This document shows, piece by piece, positions 27,038-36,803 of a DNA stretch of 64,000 nt (position 1 is its first letter; each line of letters opens with the position of its first letter). Below the pieces are notes generated by a model that did no database searches, had not been told where the DNA came from, and worked only from the letters and a program-made list of their open reading frames with translations. Position numbers and translations under genes: made by a program. Origin of the DNA: Alphaproteobacteria bacterium (lineage in GTDB: Bacteria; Pseudomonadota; Alphaproteobacteria; Micropepsales; Micropepsaceae); contig JAFARO010000014.1 in assembly GCA_019245415.1 (NCBI GenBank), forward strand, positions 169,569 to 233,568, in the 5' to 3' direction.

Positions 27038-29377
27038 CTACCCCTCCACCTTCGAGAAATCCGCCACCTGGTGCAGCGCCGTGCGCAGGCGGGCGAGGAG
27101 CTTGAGGCGGTTCTCGCGCAGCCGCGCATCCTTGTCGTTGACGGTGACCTTGTCGAAGAAGGCGTCGACCGGCTTGCGCAGCCGCGCCATCACCGCCATC
27201 GCCTCGACGAAGCGCTCGCGCGCGACCTCGGCCTTCAGCATTTCGGACGCGGCGGCGAGTTCGACATAGAGCGTCTTCTCTTCCGGCGCGACCAGGGCCT
27301 CGGGATCGGGCTCGCCGTCGAAGCGCTTCTTGTCCTTCTTCTCCTCGGCTTTGAGGATATTCGCAGCGCGGCGATAGGCGGTGAGCAGGTTGGCGCCATC
27401 GTCGCTGCCGAGGAACGTCTGCAACGCCTCGACCCGCGCCACCAGCCGCACCAGATCGTCCTCGCTGCCGAGAGAGAACACGGCATCGATCAGATCGTGC
27501 CGCGTGCCCTTGTCGCGCAGCGCGACTTTGAGACGGTCGGCGATGAAGGCGAGAATTTCCTCCCACTGCGCCCGCTCCGCTTTGCCCGGTTCCGTCTCGC
27601 GCGCGATCCGCAGCAATTCATCCGCGCTGCCACGGAGCAGTGAAGCGTCGGAGAGATCGCCGCGCAGGCGCCCGTCGAGTTCGGCGAGGCGCTGGGCATC
27701 CGCCAACGCATAGCAAAGCCGCGCGACGAGGACGAGCGGCAGGCGCAGTCCGTTCTCGAGGACGATGCGGATGATGCCGAGCGCGGTGCGGCGCAGCGCA
27801 AATGGGTCCTTCGAACCGGTCGGACGCTCCCCCGCGCGCCAGAGAAAAATCAGCGTGTCGAGCTTGTCCGCAAGCGCCGCGACGCGGGAGACGGGTTTCG
27901 CCGGCACGGCGTCGGACGGCCCGAGCGGGCGGTAATGCTCCGCGATCGCGTCCGCCACCGCCTCGTCCTCGCCATCGGCGAGCGCGTAGTAGCGGCCCAT
28001 CGTGCCTTGCAACTCGGGAAACTCGCCAACGGTGCCGGTGGTGAGATCGGCCTTGCAGAGCAGCCCCGCGCGATGGGCCTGCGCGACGTCCGTCTCGAGC
28101 AGGCGCGCCAGCAGCATCGCGAGCAAAGTGATGCGCGTCGCGCGTTCGTACTGCGTGCCGGCCTTGGCGTGGAAAACGATACCTTTGAGATCGCCGACGC
28201 GATTGGCGAGCGCGGTGGCGCGGTCCTGGTCCCAGAAGAAGCGCGCGTCGCTGAGCCGCGCGCGCAGCACGCGCTCGTTGCCCTCGACAATGGTCTTGCC
28301 GCCGTCGGGCGCGATCATGTTGGCCACGACCGCGAAGCGCGGCGCCATGCGGCCGTCGCCCTTCGAGGCCGCCACGCCATCCTGAGCGAGCCCGCGCGTG
28401 CTTCGAGGCCCCGCTCCGCGGCGCACCTCAGCATGACGCGCGGGCGTGCCGAAGGACGGCGGCACCTCAGGGTGACGGCCTTTTTCGTCATCCTGAGGTG
28501 CATCGCGCAGCGATGCCTCGAAGGATGGCGCATGCCGCAGCGAAAAATACTTCTGGTGCCGGCGCATCGCGGTCTGCAGGATTTCCGGCGGCAGATCCAT
28601 GAAGCGCTCTTCGATCCGGCCGATGAGGACGAGCGGCCATTCGGCGAGACCGGCGACTTCGTCGAGCAAACCCTCGTCTTCGATCGGTTCGAGGCCGAGC
28701 GCGAAGGCCTGCTGCTTCAACGCGTTGCGGACGATGTCCTTGCGCGCGCCGCCGTCGAGGAGGACATGCGCCGCGCGCAAGCTCTGCTCGTAATCCTCGA
28801 AGCGCCGCACTTCGATGGGGCCGCGCGACAGGAAGCGGTGACCCATCGTCGTGCTGCCGCTTTCGATGCCCGCGAAGGCGAACGGAACGACCTCGCCGTC
28901 GAATGTCGCGACGATGGCGTGCAGCGGCCGTACCCAGCGCACCGCGCTGCCTGGAAAGCGCATGGATTTCGGCCAGGGCATCTGCGCCAATGTTTCGGGA
29001 AGCAATTCCGCCAGAACCTGCGGCGTGGCGCGGCCCTTGCGCGCGACGACCGCGACATAGAACTCGCCCTTGCCGTCGCTCTGCTTGCGGCACTGCGCGA
29101 GCGTCACGCCCGCGCCGCGCAGGAATCCTTCGATCGCCTTTTCCGGCGCGCCGACGCGCGGTCCCTTTTTCTCCTCGCTGACGTCAGGCTGTTTCGCCGG
29201 CAGACCCGTGAGCGCCAAAGTGAGCCGCCGCGGACCGGCGAACGCCTTCGCGCCGTCGAACAGCAAGCCGCGATCGCTCAAGGCGCCGACGACAAGGCGC
29301 TCCAGATCCTTCGCCGCCAGCGCCTGCATGCGCGCGGGGATTTCTTCGGAAAAGAGTTCGAGGAGGAAGTCAGGCAT
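27038..29377 (-). CDS. glyS: Glycyl-tRNA synthetase beta subunit with in-frame repeat insertion
   Basis: 779 residues, longer than the usual 690-720. It begins [18 protein letters not shown], the standard GlyS N-terminus, and contains [24 protein letters not shown] and [20 protein letters not shown], as expected. The beta subunit binds tRNA-Gly and is needed with GlyQ for charging. Between [10 protein letters not shown] and [14 protein letters not shown], normally almost adjacent, about 58 extra residues occur (about 282-339, plus-strand coordinates 28358-28534). They are encoded by palindromic repeat family C, read through without a stop. The inserted segment is Arg/Pro/Gly-rich and probably forms an exposed loop. 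It lies downstream of glyQ. Confidence 0.95.
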   Translation of the reverse strand: MPDFLLELFSEEIPARMQALAAKDLERLVVGALSDRGLLFDGAKAFAGPRRLTLALTGLPAKQPDVSEEKKGPRVGAPEKAIEGFLRGAGVTLAQCRKQSDGKGEFYVAVVARKGRATPQVLAELLPETLAQMPWPKSMRFPGSAVRWVRPLHAIVATFDGEVVPFAFAGIESGSTTMGHRFLSRGPIEVRRFEDYEQSLRAAHVLLDGGARKDIVRNALKQQAFALGLEPIEDEGLLDEVAGLAEWPLVLIGRIEERFMDLPPEILQTAMRRHQKYFSLRHAPSFEASLRDAPQDDEKGRHPEVPPSFGTPARHAEVRRGAGPRSTRGLAQDGVAASKGDGRMAPRFAVVANMIAPDGGKTIVEGNERVLRARLSDARFFWDQDRATALANRVGDLKGIVFHAKAGTQYERATRITLLAMLLARLLETDVAQAHRAGLLCKADLTTGTVGEFPELQGTMGRYYALADGEDEAVADAIAEHYRPLGPSDAVPAKPVSRVAALADKLDTLIFLWRAGERPTGSKDPFALRRTALGIIRIVLENGLRLPLVLVARLCYALADAQRLAELDGRLRGDLSDASLLRGSADELLRIARETEPGKAERAQWEEILAFIADRLKVALRDKGTRHDLIDAVFSLGSEDDLVRLVARVEALQTFLGSDDGANLLTAYRRAANILKAEEKKDKKRFDGEPDPEALVAPEEKTLYVELAAASEMLKAEVARERFVEAMAVMARLRKPVDAFFDKVTVNDKDARLRENRLKLLARLRTALHQVADFSKVEG
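28358..28530. repeat. Family C repeat inserted inside glyS
   Basis: Modules shared with 22412-22495: CTTCGAGGCC, GCACCTCAGCATGAC, GTCATCCTGAGGTGC (28487-28501) and GCCTCGAAGGATG (28515-28527). About 174 nt are inserted and remain an open frame in glyS. Confidence 0.85.
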
Positions 29378-29400
29378 CGGCGCCTCCCCTTTCTCCGCAT

Positions 29401-29478
29401 GTCATGGCCCGGCTAGTCTGGGCCACCCATTTTTCTTGTTCAAAGAAATTGGATGGCCCGCATGAAGCGGGCCATGAC
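29401..29478. repeat. Palindromic repeat between glyQ and glyS, family D
   Basis: GTCATGGCCCG at 29401-29411 and its exact complement CGGGCCATGAC at 29468-29478 bound an imperfect palindrome with GGATGGCCC and GGGCCACCC inside. It occupies most of the 134-nt glyQ-glyS gap and would form a long RNA stem in their common transcript. Confidence 0.75.
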
Positions 29479-29511
29479 GATTTGGGTTGGGTGCGGGCGC
29501 TTGTGAACATC

Positions 29512-30390
29512 TCACCCGGTCCTCGTCTGATAAGCGCCCATCGGCGATTGCAGCCACGCCTCGCAGCAGGCTTTGGCCAGTGCGCGGACGCGGCCGATAT
29601 AGGCGGCGCGTTCGGTGACGCTGATCACCCCGCGCGCGTCGAGCAGATTGAAGCAGTGGCTGGCCTTGATGCACTGGTCGTAGGCCGGCAGCACCAGCGG
29701 TTTCGGCTGCCCGAGCAGCGCGCGGCATTCGCCCTCGGCATCGCCGAAATGGCGAAAGAGGATCTCGGTATCGGCGCGCTCGAAATCGAAGGCGGAGAAC
29801 TCCACCTCGCTCTGATGGAAGACTTCGCCATATTTGAAGCCGTCGTTGAACGCGAGGTCGTAGACGAACTCGACGTTCTGCACATACATCGCCAACCGCT
29901 CGAGGCCATAGGTGATCTCCGCCGACACCGGATCGCAATCTATGCCGCCGACCTGCTGGAAATACGTGAACTGCGTGATCTCCATGCCGTCGCACCACAC
30001 TTCCCAGCCGAGACCCCAGGCGCCAAGCGTCGGGCTCTCCCAATCGTCCTCGACGAAGCGGATGTCGTGCGCCGCGGGATCGAGGCCGATGGCGCGCACG
30101 CTGCCGAGATAGAGATCGAGGACGTCCTTCGGCGCGGGCTTCAGGATCACCTGGAACTGATAGTAGTGCTGCAGACGGTTGGGGTTCTCGCCATAGCGCC
30201 CGTCCTTGGGCCGCCGCGACGGCTGCACATAAGCCGCGCGCCACGGCCTTGGCCCCAATGCGCGCAGGGTCGTCGCGGGATGGAAGGTGCCCGCGCCCAT
30301 CTCGACGTCATAGGGCTGCAGGATGAGACAGCCCTGTTCGGCCCAGTAATTCTGGAGTGTCAGAATGAGGTCCTGAAACGTCTTCGCCAC
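29512..30390 (-). CDS. glyQ: Glycyl-tRNA synthetase alpha subunit
   Basis: About 292 residues from the GTG at 30390; an in-frame TTG at 30417 would add nine residues but has no ribosome site. GlyQ carries the class II catalytic core for glycine activation. Visible marks are [71 protein letters not shown] and [22 protein letters not shown], all canonical. Length agrees with the family (about 300). It precedes glyS on the same strand, separated by a palindromic repeat, and follows the tRNA methyltransferase gene. Confidence 0.96.
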   Translation of the reverse strand: MAKTFQDLILTLQNYWAEQGCLILQPYDVEMGAGTFHPATTLRALGPRPWRAAYVQPSRRPKDGRYGENPNRLQHYYQFQVILKPAPKDVLDLYLGSVRAIGLDPAAHDIRFVEDDWESPTLGAWGLGWEVWCDGMEITQFTYFQQVGGIDCDPVSAEITYGLERLAMYVQNVEFVYDLAFNDGFKYGEVFHQSEVEFSAFDFERADTEILFRHFGDAEGECRALLGQPKPLVLPAYDQCIKASHCFNLLDARGVISVTERAAYIGRVRALAKACCEAWLQSPMGAYQTRTG

Positions 30391-30453
30391 GGCGCAGGCC
30401 TGGAATTGCGGGCGCAAGCTATAGGCGGCCCCGACTCCGCGGACAAGGACGAT

Positions 30454-31167
30454 TCAAAGCCGAAGTTGGGCGCCCTCGCGCAGGATCGCATCGGCGGCGG
30501 GCGTGTAGGCGCCGGTTGCATCATGCAAGACAAGGCCGGCAAGCAGCGCGAGCGGATGACTGGCGCCTTTGCGCAGCTGCACGACGACTCGTTTTGCCGC
30601 CGCACCGGCGCGCGGCCAGAGCGGGAAGACCGAGATCCCGCGATCCGGCAGATGCGCCAACGCCTCGGCCATGCGGTCGGCGCGCAGGATGAGCGTGAAT
30701 GTCCCGCCGCTCGCGGTGCGCTTCACTCCCGCTTCGAGCCAGTCGCCCAGACGCCCGACATCTCTCAGCGCAAGGCTGCGCGCCGGGTCGGGCGAGGACT
30801 CACCTGCAGGATCATGGAAGGGCGGATTGCAGAACACATGGACGAAGTCGCGCTTCAGTTCGGCCGGCAATGCGAACACATCGGCCCGGACGAAGTGGAC
30901 GCGATCGGCGAAGCCGTTGGCGGACGCATTGCGCATGGCGAGGTCGACCAGCGCTTGCTCCAGCTCGACGCCCACGATCCTGCACGGCACGCGCCATTCC
31001 AGACAGAGACTCGCCGTCCCCGCGCCGGCGCCCAGTTCAAGCACCTCGTCGCCCGCCTCTGCCGGCACCGCGGCGGCCAGCATCACGGCATCCAGCCCGG
31101 CGCGGAAACCCGAGCGCGGCTGCTCGGCCACGACGCGTCCGCCCATGAAACGTTCCGGCTGGCTCAC
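30454..31167 (-). CDS. tRNA1(Val) A37 N6-methyltransferase family protein
   Basis: 237 residues from the GTG at 31167, which overlaps the DUF2007 stop (GTGA). It is a Rossmann-fold SAM methyltransferase: motif I VLELGAGAGTASLCLEW, an acidic strand-2 end (GVELEQ), and the NPPF motif (FCNPPFHDP) for N6-adenine transfer. This combination places it with TrmN6/YfiC and COG4123. The alternative ATG at 31146 is seven codons downstream. It sits in an apparent operon DUF2007, methyltransferase, glyQ, glyS, so a tRNA-related role fits its neighbours. Confidence 0.85.
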   Translation of the reverse strand: MSQPERFMGGRVVAEQPRSGFRAGLDAVMLAAAVPAEAGDEVLELGAGAGTASLCLEWRVPCRIVGVELEQALVDLAMRNASANGFADRVHFVRADVFALPAELKRDFVHVFCNPPFHDPAGESSPDPARSLALRDVGRLGDWLEAGVKRTASGGTFTLILRADRMAEALAHLPDRGISVFPLWPRAGAAAKRVVVQLRKGASHPLALLAGLVLHDATGAYTPAADAILREGAQLRL

Positions 31168-31379
31168 GGGATTTCGGCGGCGAGCCCTTCGCGCACGATC
31201 TCGTCGGCGCGCGCGAAATCCTCGTCCGCGACCATCAGCCGGCGCGGCAAAATGCCCAAGCTGCCTTCGGTCTGGCTCATCTGCTGGTCGAAGCGCCAGC
31301 AGGGAATTTCTGCATCCTTGAGAAGGGCTTCCGCGAAATCGAGCGCGATCGCGTTGTTGCTTTCGAGAACGATCTTCAT
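31164..31379 (-). CDS. DUF2007 small protein
   Basis: 71 residues from the ATG at 31379 (MKIVLESNNAIALDFAEALLKDAEIPCW). The DUF2007 (putative signal-transducing) fold is seen: a beta strand, the NAIALDFAEALL helix and RLMVADEDFARADEIV near the end. Longer upstream readings lack family similarity. It is the first gene of the minus-strand run leading to glyQS and diverges from the polyprenyl synthase gene. Its cellular role is not known. Confidence 0.82.
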   Translation of the reverse strand: MKIVLESNNAIALDFAEALLKDAEIPCWRFDQQMSQTEGSLGILPRRLMVADEDFARADEIVREGLAAEIP

Positions 31380-31465
31380 CCGCCAGCCCTCCGGCCTGCG
31401 GCTTGACCCAAGCAGGCGCCGGCCTAATGTCGCAAGGGCTGACGGGGACGGCAAGGCATACCAGG

Positions 31466-32479
31466 ATGCTCAAGGACGACGCGCGCATTTCCGACACCGA
31501 CGTTTCGCCCGTCGAGCGGCTGAACGCGCTGGTCGCCGACGACATGGCCGCGACGGACCGGCTGATCCATGAGCGCATGGGCAGCGCCGTGGTGCTGATT
31601 CCCGACCTGGCACGCCACCTGATCGATTCCGGCGGCAAGCGGCTGAGGCCGCTTCTGACACTGGCGTCAGCCTTGCTCGGCGGCTATCGCGGCAGCGGGC
31701 ATGTGCGGCTGGCGGCCGCGGTCGAGTTCATCCACACCGCGACGTTGCTGCACGACGACGTGGTCGACGAGAGCTCGCTGCGCCGCGGCAAGGTCTCCGC
31801 CAATATCGTCTGGGGCAACAAGCCCAGCGTGCTGGTCGGCGACTTCCTTTTCAGCCGCGCTTTCCAGCTGATGGTCGAGACCGGAAATCTCCGCGTCCTC
31901 GACATTCTCTCGAACGCTTCGGCGGTGATCGCCGAGGGCGAGGTGCTGCAGCTCAAATCCGCGCACAATCTTTCGGTCAGCGAAGACGATTATCTCAAGG
32001 TCATCAGCGCCAAGACCGCGGCGCTGTTCGCCGCCGCGGCCGAGGCGGGCGCCGTGATCGCGGAGCAGACGCCGGCGCGCATCGCGGCGATGCGCGGCTT
32101 CGGCTACAATCTCGGCATCGCCTTTCAGCTGGTCGACGACGCGCTCGACTATTCGGGCCGCCAGGCGCTGATGGGCAAGTCTGTGGGCGACGATTTCCGC
32201 GAGGCCAAGGTGACGCTGCCCGTCATCCTCGCCCATGCCCGCAGCGACGAGGCGGCGCGCAAGTTCTGGAAGCGCGCCATCGAGACCGGACCCCAGGGCG
32301 AGAGCGATCTCGACCGCGCGATCACGTTGGTCGAAGAGACCGGCGCGATCAGCGAGACCATGGCGCGGGCGCGCGCCTCTGCCGAGCTGGCGCGCCGCTC
32401 GCTCGCACCGCTGCCGGCCGGCGAAATCCGCTCTGTGCTCGCCGACATCGCCGATTTCTGCGTCGAGCGGGCTTACTGA
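31466..32479 (+). CDS. Polyprenyl (octa/decaprenyl) diphosphate synthase
   Basis: About 337 residues from the ATG at 31466; an in-frame ATG at 31427 would add 13. The two aspartate-rich motifs of trans-prenyl synthases are present: first FIHTATLLHDDVVDESSLRRG, second QLVDDALDYSG. GGKRLRPLLTLASALL is the isoprenyl diphosphate-binding stretch. The enzyme makes the long side chain of ubiquinone, and the chain length (C40 or C50) cannot be told. The 3' end overlaps the convergent ispE gene by 7 nt, so two steps of isoprenoid metabolism face each other. Confidence 0.92.
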   Translation: MLKDDARISDTDVSPVERLNALVADDMAATDRLIHERMGSAVVLIPDLARHLIDSGGKRLRPLLTLASALLGGYRGSGHVRLAAAVEFIHTATLLHDDVVDESSLRRGKVSANIVWGNKPSVLVGDFLFSRAFQLMVETGNLRVLDILSNASAVIAEGEVLQLKSAHNLSVSEDDYLKVISAKTAALFAAAAEAGAVIAEQTPARIAAMRGFGYNLGIAFQLVDDALDYSGRQALMGKSVGDDFREAKVTLPVILAHARSDEAARKFWKRAIETGPQGESDLDRAITLVEETGAISETMARARASAELARRSLAPLPAGEIRSVLADIADFCVERAY

Positions 32480-33309
32480 GTCCGGGGCGCCAGCGCCGTA
32501 GCCGCCACCCACCAATCCGTCGTATCGATCAATCGTTGCGCGAGAGAGCGGGCGGCTTGCGCGTCCTCGACCATCGCGAAGCAGGTTGCGCCGCTTCCGG
32601 ACATCCTGGAAAGAAGAGCACCCTCGGCGTTCAATCTGTCGAGCACCGTGCGAATGACGGGCGCGATCTTGCACGCGGGCTCTTCGAGATCGTTTCCCGT
32701 GGTTCTCAGAAACGCGATCAGCTCCCGAAGGTCTTTGAACGACGTCGGATAGTCCATGCCGCTGCCACGCCTCCGCTCGAGGCCCGCGAACACCTGTCCG
32801 GTCGGAACCGCAACGCGTGGATTGACCAGCACCAGCCAGAAATCCGGTATTGGCGGTGCCCCGGCAAGGTGCTCGCCGCGCCCCTCCATCCAGGACGAGC
32901 GGCTAGCCACACAAACCGGAACGTCCGAACCGATGCGCGCGGCGATGTCCATGAGGTCCGCGCGCCCGGCGCCCAGCGCGCGCAACGCCGCAGCGGCGTC
33001 GGCCGAGCCCCCGCCGATGCCCGACGCCACCGGCAGATTCTTGGTAAGAACGATGCGCGCGCGGGCGCCCAGGGCGCGGGCCGCACGCAGGATCAGATTG
33101 TCGTCGCTCGCGGCAAGAAGGTGCGCAAACGGCCCTTCGATGGCGAGGCTGAGCTCGTCCGCCTCTTCGAAGCGGAGTTCGTCGCCAACCTCCGCGAACA
33201 CCGCCAGACTCTGCAGCGCGTGATATCCATCGGCGCGCCGCGCGCCGACATGCAGGAAGAGATTGATCTTGGCGCGGGCGAGTTCGGTGGTCTGGACCGC
33301 GTTCACCAT
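32473..33309 (-). CDS. ispE: 4-diphosphocytidyl-2-C-methyl-D-erythritol kinase
   Basis: 278 residues. IspE phosphorylates CDP-ME in the MEP isoprenoid pathway. N-terminal ARAKINLFLHVGARRADGYHALQSL and the GHMP ATP loop LPVASGIGGGSADAAAALRAL are diagnostic, and RMSGSGATCFAM is the third GHMP motif. It is the last gene of an ETF-QO / TPR / ispE run on the minus strand (gap of 16 nt to the TPR gene). Confidence 0.95.
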   Translation of the reverse strand: MVNAVQTTELARAKINLFLHVGARRADGYHALQSLAVFAEVGDELRFEEADELSLAIEGPFAHLLAASDDNLILRAARALGARARIVLTKNLPVASGIGGGSADAAAALRALGAGRADLMDIAARIGSDVPVCVASRSSWMEGRGEHLAGAPPIPDFWLVLVNPRVAVPTGQVFAGLERRRGSGMDYPTSFKDLRELIAFLRTTGNDLEEPACKIAPVIRTVLDRLNAEGALLSRMSGSGATCFAMVEDAQAARSLAQRLIDTTDWWVAATALAPRTQ

Positions 33310-33325
33310 CGGTCGTCGTAATGCT

Positions 33326-34987
33326 TCACTGTGCCGCCGTCAGCAGCTTCTTCTCGATCTCGCTCTTCTGCGCCGCTTCGGCGCCGAAGGCGATGGCGTG
33401 GTTCCATTGGAACTGTGCTTCGAGCTTGCGGCCGACCTTCCACAGCGCGTCGCCGTAATGATCGTTGATCGTGGGGTCGCCGGGCACCAGCAGGATGGCG
33501 TCCTCGAGCGTCTTGGCGGCGTCGGCGTAGCGGCCGAGCTTGTAATAAGCCCAACCCACGCTGTCGATGATGTAGCCGTCATACGGCTTGAGCGTGCGCG
33601 CGCGCTCGAGCATGCCGAGCGCTTCGGGGACGTTGCGACCCTGATCGACCCAGCTATAGCCGAGATAGTTCAGCACCTGCGGCTCGTCGGGGCTCAGGAC
33701 CAGCGCCTGCTTCAGATCGGCCTCGGCCGCCTTCCAGTTGCCGCTCTTGTCCGCGGCCGCGGCGCGCGAGAAATATAGAATCCAATCTTTTTTCGACGGC
33801 GTTTTGACGGCGGCTATGCCCTTGTCGTAGGCCGCGACCGCATCCGGGAAGCGGTTCGCCGCGCGATAGGAATCGCCCAGCGCCGACCAGATCTGCACGT
33901 CCTGGCCGTCGCTGTCGGACAACGCCTTCAGATCGCGGATGGCCTCGTCGTTCTTCTCCAGCCGCGCCTCGTCGGTCGCGATCTCGATCGCGGCGAGCTT
34001 GCGATAGGGCGACGACGAGTCGACCTTGCGGAATGCGTCGATGGCCTCGCTCAGCTTCTGCAGGGTCTCCAGGCGGTCGCCCAGCATGATGTAGCCGAGA
34101 TCGAGATCAGGCCTCAGATACAGCGCAAGCCTCAGATAGAGCACCGAGACTTCCGCGCTCGCTTCCTCGTTCAGCGAGGCGCCGATGTTGAACAGCGCCT
34201 CGGCCACCCCGTCCTGCGGCCGCGCGACCAGCGGCGCCGGACGCTGGCCGCGCGCCAGACGGGCGCGGGCGGCTTCGACGATCGGACTGAAAGCGGCGTT
34301 GACGGTCAGGCTGTCATAGAAAGCCTTCGCCTCCGCATCGCGGCCGCTGCGCTCCAGGAAAAGGCCGTAGGCGCTGACCAGCCGCGGCGAGGCGCCGTCG
34401 GCCCTGGCCGCGTCCTTGTAGATCGCTTCGGCCTCCGCCTTGCGGCCGAGATATTCCAGCAGCAATGCCTTGTGGAAGGTCATCACGCCCTCCGCACCGC
34501 CCTGCCCGCGCAGCGAATCGATCGCCTGCAGCGCGCCGGCGGCATCGCCGTCGCCGGCCGCGGCCCAGGCGTTGACCAGCGCGACGGTGATGTTGACGGC
34601 GGAATTCTTCGCAGATTTCGCGATCTCTTCGCGGGCCTGGTGGTAATTGCCGTGTTTCATCGCGTCGACCGCAAGCACCAGCCGTGCGGCGCGGTCGTCC
34701 GGGGTCGCCGCCACGAGGCGCTTGGCCAGCGCGGTCGCGTCTTCGAGGTCGCCGGAAGAGGTTTCGTAGAAGAAGGCCAGCGACATCAGCGACTGGTCGT
34801 CCGGATCGCGCTCGAGGCTCTCGCGATAGAACCTGGCCGCGTCGGCCATGTCGTGTTCGTCGGCGGCGAAACGGGCGGAGAGATAAGCGCCGTAGCTGAG
34901 GGCGTCGCCATCCTGCTGCAAGGCGGCTTCGGCATTCGCGGCCGCTAGGCCGAAGGCGGCAGCGACTGCCAGGACCACAATACGCAA
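33326..34987 (-). CDS. Exported TPR-repeat protein
   Basis: 553 residues with a signal peptide (MRIVVLAVAAAFGLAAANAEA). The rest is a TPR solenoid; recognisable units include YGAYLSARFAADEHDMADAARFYRESL, WSALGDSYRAANRFPDAVAAYDKGI and DSVGWAYYKLGRYADAAKTLEDAI. It resembles the alphaproteobacterial TPR proteins encoded beside ispE and ETF-QO; the exact role is unknown, with periplasmic scaffolding likely. It begins 9 nt after the ETF-QO stop and is presumably in one operon with it. Confidence 0.88.
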   Translation of the reverse strand: MRIVVLAVAAAFGLAAANAEAALQQDGDALSYGAYLSARFAADEHDMADAARFYRESLERDPDDQSLMSLAFFYETSSGDLEDATALAKRLVAATPDDRAARLVLAVDAMKHGNYHQAREEIAKSAKNSAVNITVALVNAWAAAGDGDAAGALQAIDSLRGQGGAEGVMTFHKALLLEYLGRKAEAEAIYKDAARADGASPRLVSAYGLFLERSGRDAEAKAFYDSLTVNAAFSPIVEAARARLARGQRPAPLVARPQDGVAEALFNIGASLNEEASAEVSVLYLRLALYLRPDLDLGYIMLGDRLETLQKLSEAIDAFRKVDSSSPYRKLAAIEIATDEARLEKNDEAIRDLKALSDSDGQDVQIWSALGDSYRAANRFPDAVAAYDKGIAAVKTPSKKDWILYFSRAAAADKSGNWKAAEADLKQALVLSPDEPQVLNYLGYSWVDQGRNVPEALGMLERARTLKPYDGYIIDSVGWAYYKLGRYADAAKTLEDAILLVPGDPTINDHYGDALWKVGRKLEAQFQWNHAIAFGAEAAQKSEIEKKLLTAAQ

Positions 34988-34996
34988 CGACAGCTC

Positions 34997-36688
34997 CTAC
35001 ATGTTCGAGTAGTTCGGCCCCCCGCCGCCTTCAGGCGTGACCCAGGTAATATTCTGAGACGGGTCCTTTATATCGCAAGTTTTGCAATGAACACAGTTCT
35101 GGGCATTGATTTGAAAGCGCGCTCCTGCGGCGTCTTGAACCACCTCATAGACGCCGGCCGGGCAGTAACGCTGCGCCGGCTCGGCATATTGCGGCAAATT
35201 CACCTTGATCGGGATCGACGCGTCCTTGAGCACGAGGTGGACGGGCTGGTCTTCTTCGTGATTGGTGTTCGACAGGAACACCGATGACAGCTTGTCGAAG
35301 CTAAGGACGCCGTCGGGCTTGGGATAGGCGATCGGTTTGGCGCGCGCGGCTTTCTCGAGCGTCGCGTAGTCGGGCTTGCGATGCCTCAGCGTCCCGAACG
35401 GGCTGACGCCGAAGAGCTGGTTGCACCACATGTCGAAGCCACCCAGCGGCACGCCGAGCGCCGTGCCGAAACGGGACCACAGCGGCTTGACGTTGCGCAC
35501 GCGCTTGAGATCGGTGCGGACATGGCTGGAGGCATAGCCCTCCTCATAGCTTTCGAGCACGTCGCCCGAACGACCGGCGCCGAGCGCGTCGAACGCGGCT
35601 TCGGCCGCGAGCATGCCGGTCTTCATCGCGTTGTGGCTGCCCTTGATGCGCGGCACGTTGACGAAACCGGCGCCGCAGCCGATCAGCGCTCCGCCGGGAA
35701 AGGCGAGCTTCGGCACCGACTGATAGCCGCCTTCGGTGATGGCGCGCGCGCCGTAGCCCACGCGCTTGCCCCCCTTCAGCATGTCGGCGACGAGCGGGTG
35801 ATGCTTGAAGCGCTGGAACTCGTCGAAGGGCGAAAGGTACGGGTTCTCGTAATTGAGATGCACGACGAAACCGAGGGCGCAGAACCGCTCGCCCCAGTGA
35901 TAGATGAAGGCGCCGCCGCCGGTCGCATTGTCCAGCGGCCAGCCCATGGTGTGCATCACCAGGCCTTTGCGGTGCTGCGCCGGATCGAGTTCCCACAGTT
36001 CTTTGAGGCCGATGCCGAATTTCTGCGGCTCGCGGTTTTCGTGCAGCTTGTAATGCGCGATCAGCCGCTTGCTCAGCGAGCCGCGCGCGCCTTCGGCGAA
36101 CAGCGTGTACTTGCCGATCAGGTTCATGCCCGGCGTGTAGGAATCCTTGTGATGGCCGTCGCGCGCCACGCCCATGTCGCCGGTGACGACGCCCTTGATC
36201 TCGCCCTTGTCGCCGAAGACCAGATCGGCGGCCGGGAAGCCTGGATAAATCTCGACGCCCAGCGCCTCGGCCTGCTGGCCCAGCCAACGGCATAGATTGC
36301 CGAGGCTGACGATGTAGTTGCCGTGATTGCTCATCAGCGGCGGCATGAGGAAATTGGGCAGCCGCAGCGCGCCGGCGGGACCGAGGTAATAGAATTTGTC
36401 GGCGGTGACCGGCGTGTCGACCGGCGCGCCCTTCTCCTTCCAGTCCGGGATCAGCTCGTCGAGGCCGATGGGATCGATCACGGCGCCGGAGAGGATGTGG
36501 GCGCCGATCTCCGAGCCCTTTTCGAGCAGGCAGACGCTGACCTCGCGCCCGTCCTCGGCCGCGCGCTGCTTGAGACGGATCGCGGCGGAAAGACCGGCGG
36601 GCCCGCCGCCGACGATCACCACGTCGTATTCCATGCTCTCGCGCTCGACCGAATCCGCCATGGCCATCCCGAAATCGAGTGTTCTCAT
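34997..36688 (-). CDS. Electron-transfer flavoprotein:ubiquinone oxidoreductase
   Basis: 563 residues. The enzyme passes electrons from ETF to ubiquinone at the inner membrane, serving fatty acid and amino acid oxidation. The FAD-binding start is YDVVIVGGGPAGLSAAIRLKQ, with EKGSEIGAHILSG after it. The C-terminal ferredoxin-like domain binds 4Fe-4S with cysteines in RYCPAGVYE and NCVHCKTCDIKDPSQNI. Start could be the first ATG or the MADSVERES ATG 11 codons later. No etfAB is in the window. Confidence 0.95.
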   Translation of the reverse strand: MRTLDFGMAMADSVERESMEYDVVIVGGGPAGLSAAIRLKQRAAEDGREVSVCLLEKGSEIGAHILSGAVIDPIGLDELIPDWKEKGAPVDTPVTADKFYYLGPAGALRLPNFLMPPLMSNHGNYIVSLGNLCRWLGQQAEALGVEIYPGFPAADLVFGDKGEIKGVVTGDMGVARDGHHKDSYTPGMNLIGKYTLFAEGARGSLSKRLIAHYKLHENREPQKFGIGLKELWELDPAQHRKGLVMHTMGWPLDNATGGGAFIYHWGERFCALGFVVHLNYENPYLSPFDEFQRFKHHPLVADMLKGGKRVGYGARAITEGGYQSVPKLAFPGGALIGCGAGFVNVPRIKGSHNAMKTGMLAAEAAFDALGAGRSGDVLESYEEGYASSHVRTDLKRVRNVKPLWSRFGTALGVPLGGFDMWCNQLFGVSPFGTLRHRKPDYATLEKAARAKPIAYPKPDGVLSFDKLSSVFLSNTNHEEDQPVHLVLKDASIPIKVNLPQYAEPAQRYCPAGVYEVVQDAAGARFQINAQNCVHCKTCDIKDPSQNITWVTPEGGGGPNYSNM

Positions 36689-36803
36689 GGTTATGGAGCC
36701 TGCGAATTGGCAGATGCAACCCCTTGCCGACCCGCTTGCTGCCCTCTGGCTGGGCCCTTGTCCGGCCGCTAGATTGGCGCATGGATCGCATGCGAGGGAC
36801 CGC

